Shown here piece by piece: positions 4,291 to 11,739 of a stretch of DNA of 14,431 nt. The position numbers and the translations under genes were made by a program. Under the pieces are notes generated by a model that was not told the DNA's origin, did not search any database, and worked only from the letters and a program-made list of their open reading frames with translations. The first letter of the stretch is position 1; each line of letters starts with the position of its first letter. Source of the DNA: an uncultured Actinomycetes bacterium (GTDB lineage Bacteria; Actinomycetota; Actinomycetes; Nanopelagicales; Nanopelagicaceae); the NCBI GenBank assembly GCA_903842855.1, contig CAIMNT010000196.1, positions 1-14,431 of the forward strand, in the 5' to 3' direction.

Positions 4291-7185
4291 ATGAGTTCTT
4301 TCCAGTTTCCCAATAACTCCTTCAATAACGCAAGACCTCCGCGCCCGCCTCGGGCACCTGGAGAGCGTCGGGGACCTGGTCCTTTCGGCTATGTAATCAT
4401 CGCCTTGGTAGTGATCATCGCAATCTTGGTCTCACTCACCGGTTTTTATACGGATCTCCTGTGGTTCCGCTCAGTTAACTTCACTAGCGTGTGGAGTAAG
4501 ACCCTCTTTACCAAGATCGAACTATTCATCGCCTTCGGTCTCATTACCTCACTCTTTATTACATCTAATATCGCGATCGCTTATCGTCGTCGTCCGATTT
4601 ATGTTCCCGTCTCTGTAGAGCCAGATAACTTAGAGCGCTACCGCGGACAGATCGAACCAATTAAGCGTTATGTGCTTGCTGCAATCGCCGTCATTCTCTT
4701 CTGGTTCTCTGGAACTTCAGGAGCAAAACTCTGGCAAACCTGGTTGCAATTTAAGAATTCAACTAGTTTCGGAACCAAAGATCCACAATTCCATCTAGAT
4801 ATCTCCTTCTTTGCTTTTAAGTTGCCTATGTACGAATCCCTCATTAGTTGGGGAATCTCCACGATCTTGATCACTCTGGTGGCGACAGTGGGAATTCATT
4901 ATGTCTACGGCGGAATTCGTCCGCAGGTAAGTCAAGATAGAACTACCGTTGCAGCGCGAGTTCAACTCTCTGTTCTTCTTGGAGTGCTTGTATTAATCAA
5001 GGCAGTTGCATATTGGTTTGATCGCTACGACTTAGCTCTTCATCAAGGAAGTCTCTTCACTGGACTTGGTTATACCGATGTGAATGCGCTGCTCCCTGCC
5101 AAGGCGATCTTGGCTGGTATCGCGGTTATCTGCGCGCTTCTCTTCTTTGCCAACATTGTGCGCCGTTCTTGGGTATTGCCAGCAGCTGGCGTAGTCCTGA
5201 TGGTTGTCTCATCGCTGCTTATCGCTGGCATCTATCCAGCATTTATTCAGCAGTTCACTGTTAAGCCAAGCGAATCCAATAAGGAGGCGCCATATATTCA
5301 GCGCAATATCGATGCTACGCGCGCTGCTTACGGGCTATCGAACGTCACTATCAAGGATTACCCGGCAATTATTTCAACTCAACCCGGTCAACTTGCTAAG
5401 GACACATCTAATATCTCAAATGCACGTCTGCTAGATCCAGATGTTCTTTCAGCAACATTCCGACAGCTGCAACAGATAAAGCCCTACTACACCTTCCCTG
5501 ATGCTCTTGATGTAGATCGATACACAGTAAAGGGTAAGAAGCAGGATATGGTCGTTGCAGTTCGCGAACTTAATATTGCAGGATCGCCTGCGCAGAATTG
5601 GATCAATGATCACCTGGTCTACACCCATGGATTTGGTTTTGTAGCCGCTCCAACAAATGTGGTTGACTCCGATGGAAAGCCAAGTTTCACCGTTGGAAAT
5701 ATCCCACCTTCTAATGGACTTGGGACTTTCCAACCTCGTATCTATTTCGGTGAAAATGTCCCTGGATATTCCATTGTAGGTGGATCTGCGAAGAGCACTC
5801 CTAATGAGTTGGACTATCCTGATGATTCACAGGCAAATGGTCAGCAGAACTACACCTATGCAGGTAAGGGCGGCGTCCCAATGGGAAGCATGCTCACCCG
5901 TCTTCTCTTTGCGATCAAGTACAAGGATCAACAGATCCTTCTCTCTAACTTGATCAATAAGGATTCCAAAATTCTTTACAACCGCTCACCAATCGACCGC
6001 GTGCAGAAAGTTGCACCATGGTTGACCTTGGATGGCAATGTTTATCCTGCCATTGTAAATGGCAAGATCCTTTGGATTGTTGATGGATATACAACTTCGG
6101 CCGGATATCCATATTCGGCAGTAGAGAATTTAGCCAACGCAACTACAAACTCGGTTACCGCTAACTCTTCTACGGTGACGGCGCTACCAAGCGTAAACGT
6201 CAATTACATTCGTAACTCGGTAAAAGCCACCGTGGATGCATATGACGGAACGGTCACGCTCTACCAATGGGATACCACTGACCCTGTGCTTAAGACATGG
6301 AGCAAGGCCTACCCTGGCACTGTGCTTCCTAAGAGCGATATCAGTCCTGCGCTCCTGCAGCACATCCGTTATCCAGAAGGAATCTTCCAGGTACAGCGCG
6401 ATGTACTGACGACCTACCACGTTGATACCGCTGCTGCATATTATGGTGGACAAGATTTCTGGAAGGTTCCATCTGATCCTTCATCACTTGGTGCTAACGC
6501 GCAGAATCAACCTCCTACCTATCAGACCTTGCAACTTCCAGGCTCTTCTACCTCAGCCTTCTCGCTGAGCACCTCATTCGTGCCACGAGGAACGAGGCAG
6601 AACCTGACCGCGTTTGCAGTAGTCAACTCTGATGCCGGTCCTAACTACGGAAAGATCACAGTGCTTCAACTCCCGCGCTCCACAAATATTTCAGGACCTT
6701 CACAAGTTGCATCTAACTTTGAAGCTAAACCTGATGTAGCGCAGACGCTCTCACTATTGCGTCAAGGTGGATCAGATGTAGTACTTGGCAACATGCTGAC
6801 TCTTCCAGTTGGAAGTGGTCTGCTCTACGTGCAGCCGGTATATGTCCGTGCCACATCAAATGCATCTTCATTCCCACTCCTGCAAAAAGTTCTCGTCTCC
6901 TTTGGCGATCAAATTGGATTCGGAAATACTCTGCAAGATGCGCTCAACCAAGTATTTGGTGGAAGTTCAGGAGCAACAATTAATACGTCTACCGGAACCG
7001 TTTCATCGGGCACCACTTCGGCAACCCCAGGTGCAACAACTTTGAAGCAAGCGCTGGCAGATATTAAGAGTGCATATGCTGCGGGAGTTACCGCTCTCAA
7101 GAACAATGATTTCGCGGCGTATGGAATCGCACAGAACCAACTCAAAGCCGCAATCGCCGCAGCAATTGCCGCTGAGGGGAAGTAG
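4291..7185 (+). CDS. UPF0182 (COG1615) large integral membrane protein
   Basis: This 964-residue member of UPF0182 is the family of M. tuberculosis Rv3193c, conserved in Actinobacteria and Cyanobacteria with no known function. The N-terminus is a Pro/Arg-rich cytosolic tail. Seven predicted transmembrane helices lie near 33-53, 76-97, 126-141, 182-206, 223-242, 270-290 and 294-317. Conserved family stretches are DPQFHLDISFFAFKLPMY (164-181) and KEAPYIQRNI (331-340), the latter starting a large domain, likely extracytoplasmic, up to about residue 890. A Gly/Ser/Thr-rich linker (about 890-915) leads into an Ala-rich helical tail ending in AAIAAAIAAEGK. Length is normal for the family. It follows the 75-residue membrane protein gene by 9 bases and is closed by a strong terminator. 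There is no clear Shine-Dalgarno; TAGAGT at -12 suggests leaderless initiation. Confidence 0.93.
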   Translation: MSSFQFPNNSFNNARPPRPPRAPGERRGPGPFGYVIIALVVIIAILVSLTGFYTDLLWFRSVNFTSVWSKTLFTKIELFIAFGLITSLFITSNIAIAYRRRPIYVPVSVEPDNLERYRGQIEPIKRYVLAAIAVILFWFSGTSGAKLWQTWLQFKNSTSFGTKDPQFHLDISFFAFKLPMYESLISWGISTILITLVATVGIHYVYGGIRPQVSQDRTTVAARVQLSVLLGVLVLIKAVAYWFDRYDLALHQGSLFTGLGYTDVNALLPAKAILAGIAVICALLFFANIVRRSWVLPAAGVVLMVVSSLLIAGIYPAFIQQFTVKPSESNKEAPYIQRNIDATRAAYGLSNVTIKDYPAIISTQPGQLAKDTSNISNARLLDPDVLSATFRQLQQIKPYYTFPDALDVDRYTVKGKKQDMVVAVRELNIAGSPAQNWINDHLVYTHGFGFVAAPTNVVDSDGKPSFTVGNIPPSNGLGTFQPRIYFGENVPGYSIVGGSAKSTPNELDYPDDSQANGQQNYTYAGKGGVPMGSMLTRLLFAIKYKDQQILLSNLINKDSKILYNRSPIDRVQKVAPWLTLDGNVYPAIVNGKILWIVDGYTTSAGYPYSAVENLANATTNSVTANSSTVTALPSVNVNYIRNSVKATVDAYDGTVTLYQWDTTDPVLKTWSKAYPGTVLPKSDISPALLQHIRYPEGIFQVQRDVLTTYHVDTAAAYYGGQDFWKVPSDPSSLGANAQNQPPTYQTLQLPGSSTSAFSLSTSFVPRGTRQNLTAFAVVNSDAGPNYGKITVLQLPRSTNISGPSQVASNFEAKPDVAQTLSLLRQGGSDVVLGNMLTLPVGSGLLYVQPVYVRATSNASSFPLLQKVLVSFGDQIGFGNTLQDALNQVFGGSSGATINTSTGTVSSGTTSATPGATTLKQALADIKSAYAAGVTALKNNDFAAYGIAQNQLKAAIAAAIAAEGK

Positions 7186-7205
7186 TACTTTTCGCGCTTC
7201 ACGTT

Positions 7206-7243
7206 AACCGCCAATAGCCTCGTTTTGGGTTATTGGCGGTTTT
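7206..7243 (+). terminator. Strong intrinsic terminator after the UPF0182 gene
   Basis: AACCGCCAATA (7206-7216) pairs perfectly with TATTGGCGGTT (7231-7241). Three more pairs (GCC with GGT, one wobble) extend the stem to an 8-base loop. A T-run (7240-7243, then CT) follows. It separates the membrane-protein unit from the tRNA-pgl-gnd-zwf unit. Confidence 0.88.
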
Positions 7244-7247
7244 CTCG

Positions 7248-7253
7248 TAAGAT
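7248..7253 (+). promoter_or_regulatory. Likely -10 element of the tRNA-fMet/pgl transcript
   Basis: TAAGAT lies 11 bases before the mature tRNA 5' end and after the terminator. A TTTTGG stretch at 7223-7228 could be a poor -35 with a 19-base spacer, though it sits in the terminator loop. It is the best -10 candidate in the 20-base gap. Confidence 0.4.
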
Positions 7254-7264
7254 TCAACTACCGA

Positions 7265-7338
7265 CGCGGGGTGGAGCAGCTCGGTAGCTCGCTGGGCTCA
7301 TAACCCAGAGGTCATAGGTTCAAATCCTGTCCCCGCTA
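7265..7338 (+). tRNA. Initiator tRNA-fMet (anticodon CAT)
   Basis: A full cloverleaf is visible. The acceptor arm is CGCGGGG (7265-7271) with CCCCGCT (7331-7337), the D-arm contains AGCTCGGTAGCT, and the anticodon arm is CTGGG-CTCATAA-CCCAG. The T-arm is closed by ATAGG and CCTGT around TTCAAAT. The initiator marks are the unpaired first acceptor position (C1 against U72) and three consecutive G:C pairs in the anticodon stem. The discriminator base is A (7338). The 3' CCA is not encoded; the next bases are CT and then the pgl ATG, so the tRNA 3' end must be processed within or next to the pgl start region. Confidence 0.96.
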
Positions 7339-7340
7339 CT

Positions 7341-8048
7341 ATGAACTACATCAGCGACCCATCAGACGAAAGTCTGGTGGGTCTTTGCGCTTCTGGAGTA
7401 ATAAATGCAATCGCTGATGCTTGGGGAGATACGAAAACTGCCCACATAGTTATTACTGGTGGTAGAACGGGTCTGGCGATAGTTAAGGCGCTCGATATGG
7501 CGCTCTTTAGGTTGGTTCGAGAGAACAGATCTTTTGAAGGTTCCATGTTGCATGTCTGGTTCTCTGATGAGCGCTTCACTGCAGTGGATGATCCTGACCG
7601 TAATGATTCAGCATTGATCGCCGGCTTTGGAATGTGTAAGTCGCATATCGTCTTTCATCGAGTAGATGCCGAAGGTGAGCTTGATGTGGCTGCCGCCAAC
7701 TACGCTGCTGAATTAGCTTTGGAATTAGGAGCGCGACCATTTGATGCTGTTGTGCTCAGCATGGGTGAGGATGGACACATCGCCAGCCTATTTCCAGGAC
7801 TTTTTGAGCCAGGAGTCGCAACGGGCGCCGTAGCAGTCCATAATTCACCTAAGTTGCCACCTCTACGAGTGAGTTTGTCGCTTACACGTTTGGCCAATGC
7901 TCTACATATTTATATCTTCGCTCTGGGCGAAGCTAAGACTGCGGCGCTGCAGTCAATCGAGACGGGTCCAGTCGGAGCCTTGGAGAAGAGTTCACCTAAA
8001 GGTCAACTTCAAATCCTCACCGACCTATCGGCACCTACCAGTAATTAA
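7341..8048 (+). CDS. pgl: 6-phosphogluconolactonase
   Basis: Cytosolic enzyme hydrolysing 6-phosphogluconolactone to 6-phosphogluconate, second step of the oxidative pentose phosphate pathway. The 235-residue protein has the family landmarks: a phosphate-binding loop GGRTG at 40-44 (usually GGSTP), WFSDER at 73-78, and the active-site motif MGEDGHIASLFPG at 141-153 with catalytic His146. Length is slightly below the usual 240-260. The ATG is two bases after the tRNA-fMet gene and has no Shine-Dalgarno. No in-frame start exists within the tRNA, and a later start would cut conserved sequence. Translation probably depends on an almost leaderless mRNA freed by tRNA 3' processing. It is the first enzyme gene of the pgl-gnd-zwf unit; gnd starts about 30 bases after its stop. 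Confidence 0.92.
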   Translation: MNYISDPSDESLVGLCASGVINAIADAWGDTKTAHIVITGGRTGLAIVKALDMALFRLVRENRSFEGSMLHVWFSDERFTAVDDPDRNDSALIAGFGMCKSHIVFHRVDAEGELDVAAANYAAELALELGARPFDAVVLSMGEDGHIASLFPGLFEPGVATGAVAVHNSPKLPPLRVSLSLTRLANALHIYIFALGEAKTAALQSIETGPVGALEKSSPKGQLQILTDLSAPTSN

Positions 8049-8078
8049 TTTAAGATCGTTCCACCGAAGGAGATCATG

Positions 8079-9098
8079 ATGAGCAACATTCAATTAACGG
8101 TTGTCGGACTAGGGCGCATGGGTGCGAATATCGCCCGCCGCATCCAGGCTCACGCGCAAACTCCGGTCCAGATCGCGGTCTACGATGTAAATCCAGATAC
8201 CGTTGCAAAGGTTGCCGCTGAAGGATTTACGCCACTTGCATCACTATCTGATCTTGCTCAATTTAACGATGCCGAAAATCCTCAGTTCGTCTGGGTGATG
8301 GTTCCCGCAGAAGTAACTCAGAAGACGATCCATGCAGTTGCTGAACATTTAGCACCTGGGTCCACAATTATTGATGGTGGCAATACTTTCTATCGCGATG
8401 ACATCGCTAATGCTGCGTGGCTTGCAACAAAGGGAATCAACTTCGTCGATGTCGGAACATCTGGTGGCGTCTACGGACTTGACCGCGGCTTCTCTCTCAT
8501 GATCGGTGGAGATACTGATGTTGTAGAACGCCTGACTCCTATCTTTAAAGCAATGGCTCCTGGAGTTGAATCTGCAGAGCGCACACCTGGTCGCACCGGA
8601 GAGCCAAGCAATAGCGAGTACGGATTCTTGCATTGCGGTCCAATCGGTTCAGGCCACTTCATCAAAATGGTGCACAATGGAATTGAGTACGGCGCAATGG
8701 CGGCTTATGCCGAGGGCCTTAACTTGATTCACGCAGCTGCTCAAGGAATCAAACACCCAACCGCCGTCGGTGAGCATGTTGAAACAAAATATGAGTTTGA
8801 TATGGAAGAAGTTACAGAAGTCTGGCGCCGCGGCTCTGTCGTTGCATCTTGGCTCCTTGATCTCACTGCAACTGCGTATACCGAAGATCCACAGCTCGCT
8901 GGATATGAAGGTTCAGTCTCCGACTCCGGGGAAGGACGTTGGACGGTACAAACAGCGATTGATGCTGGAATCCCTGCAAATGTACTAAGCGCTTCGCTTA
9001 TGGGACGTTTTAGCTCTCGCGGGAATGATTTGTACGCCAACAAGGTTCTCTCTGCTATGCGAAAGAAATTTGGCGGACATGTGGAAGTGAAAAAGTAG
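8079..9098 (+). CDS. gnd: 6-phosphogluconate dehydrogenase, short (decarboxylating) type
   Basis: Oxidative decarboxylation of 6-phosphogluconate to ribulose-5-phosphate. Seen are the Rossmann loop GLGRMG near the N-terminus, the substrate segment GTSGGVYGLDRG, and HCGPIGSGHFIKMVHNGIEY, which holds the catalytic Lys and Asn. At 339 residues it is the short form, lacking the large C-terminal half of the 470-residue enzymes. The residue ending the second Rossmann strand is Asp (AVYDVNP, about residue 36); this usually selects NAD+ over NADP+, whereas NADP+ enzymes carry Asn-Arg-Ser/Thr there. Two adjacent ATGs exist (8076 and 8079). The strong AAGGAG at 8067-8072 is six bases from the second and only three from the first, so 8079 is preferred. 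The stop is directly followed by the zwf ATG. Confidence 0.93.
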   Translation: MSNIQLTVVGLGRMGANIARRIQAHAQTPVQIAVYDVNPDTVAKVAAEGFTPLASLSDLAQFNDAENPQFVWVMVPAEVTQKTIHAVAEHLAPGSTIIDGGNTFYRDDIANAAWLATKGINFVDVGTSGGVYGLDRGFSLMIGGDTDVVERLTPIFKAMAPGVESAERTPGRTGEPSNSEYGFLHCGPIGSGHFIKMVHNGIEYGAMAAYAEGLNLIHAAAQGIKHPTAVGEHVETKYEFDMEEVTEVWRRGSVVASWLLDLTATAYTEDPQLAGYEGSVSDSGEGRWTVQTAIDAGIPANVLSASLMGRFSSRGNDLYANKVLSAMRKKFGGHVEVKK

Positions 9099-10484
9099 AT
9101 GAGCGCTCGTAAGGTAGATGTAAAAGCCGCCGATGTCTTGGTGCTCTTCGGAGCCACCGGTGATCTCGCCAAAAAGAAGCTATTTCCCGCGCTCTACAGT
9201 ATGTCGATCAATGATTCGCTGCAGTGTCCCGTTGTTGGCGTTGCCTCAACCAAATGGGATCACGAGCAATTTACCGCTCACGCTGTTGAGGCCATTACAA
9301 AGGCCTTTCCCAATCCTGACCCCAAGATCTTGGCTCAACTTGATGAAGAGCTATCTCTTGTTGTAGGAAATTATGAAGATGACAAGTTGTATGAGGACTT
9401 GGCGGAAGCGCTTAAAGATAAGCAGCATCCCGTTATCTACCTCGCAATTCCACCTGCATTTTTTGGAAATGTAACTCAAGGTTTAGCAAAGGTAGGTCTC
9501 ACTGAGCGTTGCCGCCTAGTTGTTGAAAAGCCTTTCGGTCGCGATCTACATTCAGCGATTGCCCTTCAAGATGTACTTGAAGAAGTGCTTCCAGAAGAGC
9601 GCATCTATCGCATTGATCACTACCTCGGTAAAGAGTCGGTGGAAGATATTTTGATCTTCCGTTTCGCGAACTCCATCTGGGAGCCTCTTTGGAACCGTCG
9701 CTATATCAACAGTATTCAAATCACGATGGCAGAAGATTTTGGTGTTGAAGGCCGTGGTGCTTTCTACGATGGCGTCGGTGCAATTCGCGACGTGCTCCAG
9801 AATCACCTGCTTCAGGTATTGGCGCTTATCGCGATGGAACCACCTGCCGATCTCACATCGGCGGTAATGGAAGATGAGAAGTTAAAAGTCTTCCGCGCCA
9901 TTGCTGAACTTAAGCCCGACAATGTAATTCGCGGCCAGTATGTGGGTTATCTTGATGAAGCCGGTGTTGCACAAGGATCAACTACCGAGACATACGCAGC
10001 AGCAACGGTTTATGTAGATAACTGGCGCTGGTCTGGAGTTCCGTTCTATATTCGAACTGGAAAGAATCTCAAAGAGACGACACTTGAAGTTATTATCGAA
10101 TTCAAGCAACCACCAAGACTTCTATTTGCAGAGAGTCAAGAAGGTTCTGCCAACTTACTCCGCTTCCGTCTTGGCAAGAATGATGGCGTGGATATTGAGC
10201 TCCAAGCTAAATCTCCTGGAGACCACCTCGAGACCGAACCTGTTAAGTTGACCGTCAACTTCTCCGCCGCTCTAGGTGAGCGTCAAGAGGCTTACGAACG
10301 CTTACTTCGTGCCGCCATGGCAGGAGATCACATGCGCTTCACACGCATTGACTCTGTCCTTGAGACCTGGAGAATTGTGGAGGGCGTTATTAATAATGAA
10401 CCGCATCTTTCACCTTACTTCAAGGGAACATGGGGCCCTGAGCGCGCCGATGAACTTCCTGTTGCAGGATGGCTAGAGCTTTAA
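9099..10484 (+). CDS. zwf: Glucose-6-phosphate 1-dehydrogenase
   Basis: Oxidises glucose-6-phosphate to 6-phosphogluconolactone, the entry reaction of the pathway completed by pgl and gnd just upstream. The 461-residue protein shows the nucleotide loop GATGDLA at 18-24, EKPFG at 143-147, the substrate motif RIDHYLGKE at 171-179 (Asp173, His174, Lys178) and the catalytic-base histidine in RDVLQNH at about 236. It is somewhat shorter than many actinobacterial Zwf proteins (about 500 residues) but has a complete core. The ATG abuts the gnd stop with no gap, which suggests translational coupling. The opcA gene that often follows zwf in Actinobacteria is absent. Its stop interlocks with the stop of the convergent gene (TTAA at 10481-10484), leaving no room for a terminator. 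Confidence 0.95.
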   Translation: MSARKVDVKAADVLVLFGATGDLAKKKLFPALYSMSINDSLQCPVVGVASTKWDHEQFTAHAVEAITKAFPNPDPKILAQLDEELSLVVGNYEDDKLYEDLAEALKDKQHPVIYLAIPPAFFGNVTQGLAKVGLTERCRLVVEKPFGRDLHSAIALQDVLEEVLPEERIYRIDHYLGKESVEDILIFRFANSIWEPLWNRRYINSIQITMAEDFGVEGRGAFYDGVGAIRDVLQNHLLQVLALIAMEPPADLTSAVMEDEKLKVFRAIAELKPDNVIRGQYVGYLDEAGVAQGSTTETYAAATVYVDNWRWSGVPFYIRTGKNLKETTLEVIIEFKQPPRLLFAESQEGSANLLRFRLGKNDGVDIELQAKSPGDHLETEPVKLTVNFSAALGERQEAYERLLRAAMAGDHMRFTRIDSVLETWRIVEGVINNEPHLSPYFKGTWGPERADELPVAGWLEL

Positions 10485-10957
10485 ACCATCTCTTTGGTGA
10501 TACCGAAGGTTGCATAGGCAATTCCGTCAATAGCGACTACGAATTGCTCTGGACTGCTTGCTACTGCATTTAATAGCGCTTCGGTAAAGGGCGTTGTGAC
10601 GCGAGAAATGACCGATGCAGGACCAATCAAAATAGTTCGTTTAATTTCTCCATCAAGGATGCGTCCGCTAAATCCGCGCTCGGTGCTAAATGCATAATCA
10701 CTAAGAGGTAAGACGTTGGCGCCACGCTCTTGAAAGAACTCTTGAGCAGCGATATCTGCGGGAGAGTTGGCTTCTGACAAGATAGACAAGATTGCAGAGT
10801 TTATGAGTTGTGCGGACAGTTCAGTGTTCTTCGCTCCAGCCTCTGGATTTGTCTCGCAGATATATCCAGAGACCGAATAGACCTCTTGCGGCGCAGCTGG
10901 AGGAGCGAGTTCAACCGGAGTTACCGATTTTTTCTTCCCAAACCATAAAAACTTCAT
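10481..10957 (-). CDS. Unknown protein resembling a stand-alone P1B-type ATPase nucleotide-binding domain
   Basis: This 158-residue soluble protein has a short basic start (KFLWFGKKK) and a Pro/Ala linker to about residue 24. Residues about 25-155 align by eye with the N-domain of copper/heavy-metal P-type ATPases. SPADIAAQEFFQERGA (65-80) corresponds to the HPxxxAI helix, RGFSGRI (94-100) to GxGxxG, ILIGPASVI (109-117) to VLVGN, and FVVAIDGIAYATFGI (139-153) to the closing strands with xVDG. The HP histidine that contacts ATP is Ser65 here. The phosphorylation (DKTGT), actuator and membrane parts are all absent, so it cannot be a transporter. The start overlaps the hisN stop (ATGA), making it the last gene of the aroA-rsgA-hisN operon. 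It has no Shine-Dalgarno, so coupling is likely. The similarity is my reading and should be treated as tentative; function is unknown. Confidence 0.7.
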   Translation of the reverse strand: MKFLWFGKKKSVTPVELAPPAAPQEVYSVSGYICETNPEAGAKNTELSAQLINSAILSILSEANSPADIAAQEFFQERGANVLPLSDYAFSTERGFSGRILDGEIKRTILIGPASVISRVTTPFTEALLNAVASSPEQFVVAIDGIAYATFGITKEMV

Positions 10958-11739
10958 GAATTAAGGGCTTTCAAAAACGCGTTATGCAGTAGCCCGTTGC
11001 TGGAGACTGCGTTGCCACCGTGAGAGCCGGGCTTGCCGTCGAGGTTTGTAAATGAGCCACCTGCCTCTCGGACGACGATGTCGAGCGCTGCCATATCCCA
11101 GAGCGCAAGCACTGGTTCAACTGCAATATCTACTGCGCCTTCAGCGACCAACATGTGCGACCAGAAATCTCCAAGTCCACGAGTACGCCAAATATCTTCC
11201 TGCAACTGCAAGAACGCTGCCTTGCGATTGCCCCAACCAGATAGATCAGAGTAAGAGAGCGAAGCATCTTTTAGATCTCGAACGTGTGAGACCTTAATCT
11301 GCGTGGCGGGGCCCCCATTCTCGCTGACAAAAGCGCCGCCACCTAAAGTTGCAAACCAGCGACGATAGAGTGCTGGCGAACTCACAACACCGACGACAAC
11401 TTCGCCATCAGGGTTACATAACCCAATCAACGTTGCCCACGTTGGAATTCCGCGCAAGAAGTTCTTAGTGCCATCGATGGGATCAATCACCCAGTAGTAC
11501 TTATCACCAGTGAGCTCTGGGGTGCCGAACTCCTCGCCTACGATGAGATCCGCGGGACGTTCGGTAGCCAAGATCTCACGAATTTTAGATTCGACCGCCT
11601 TATCTGCATCCGTGACAGGAGTGAGATCGGGTTTGGTCTCGATAACGAGATCGAGTGATTGATAGCGATCCTTAGAGATTGCATCTGCGGCATCGGCTAA
11701 GCGTTGCGCCAGTTTTAGGTCTGCGTTGAGATCTCTCAT
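10954..11739 (-). CDS. hisN: Inositol-monophosphatase-family histidinol-phosphatase
   Basis: A 261-residue Mg2+-dependent phosphatase of the IMPase/FIG family; actinobacterial members at this place (aroA-rsgA-hisN) are HisN, which dephosphorylates histidinol phosphate in histidine synthesis. Metal-binding residues are visible: GEEFG with Glu69 and Glu70, the DPIDGT motif at 86-91 (Asp86, Asp89), and WD at 214-215 within LWDMAALDIVVREAGG. Length is typical. The start ATG overlaps the rsgA stop (ATGA at 11739-11736) with AAGG about 12 bases upstream. The stop overlaps the start of the next gene in the same way. Inositol monophosphatase or 3'-phosphoadenosine phosphatase activity is the main alternative; context and overall sequence favour HisN. 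Confidence 0.85.
   Translation of the reverse strand: MRDLNADLKLAQRLADAADAISKDRYQSLDLVIETKPDLTPVTDADKAVESKIREILATERPADLIVGEEFGTPELTGDKYYWVIDPIDGTKNFLRGIPTWATLIGLCNPDGEVVVGVVSSPALYRRWFATLGGGAFVSENGGPATQIKVSHVRDLKDASLSYSDLSGWGNRKAAFLQLQEDIWRTRGLGDFWSHMLVAEGAVDIAVEPVLALWDMAALDIVVREAGGSFTNLDGKPGSHGGNAVSSNGLLHNAFLKALNS

Noticed and set aside
7265..7340. pgl start located upstream inside the tRNA
   Set aside because: The pgl frame through the tRNA contains no ATG, GTG or TTG in the positions checked back from 7341, so 7341 stands.
8076..8078. First ATG as the gnd start
   Set aside because: Only three bases separate it from the AAGGAG core; the next ATG at 8079 has the better six-base spacing.
10481..10957. 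Remnant of a full P-type ATPase gene (pseudogene)
   Set aside because: The frame is intact, coupled to hisN, and the flanking sequence encodes other genes with no ATPase pieces; a small stand-alone protein fits better.
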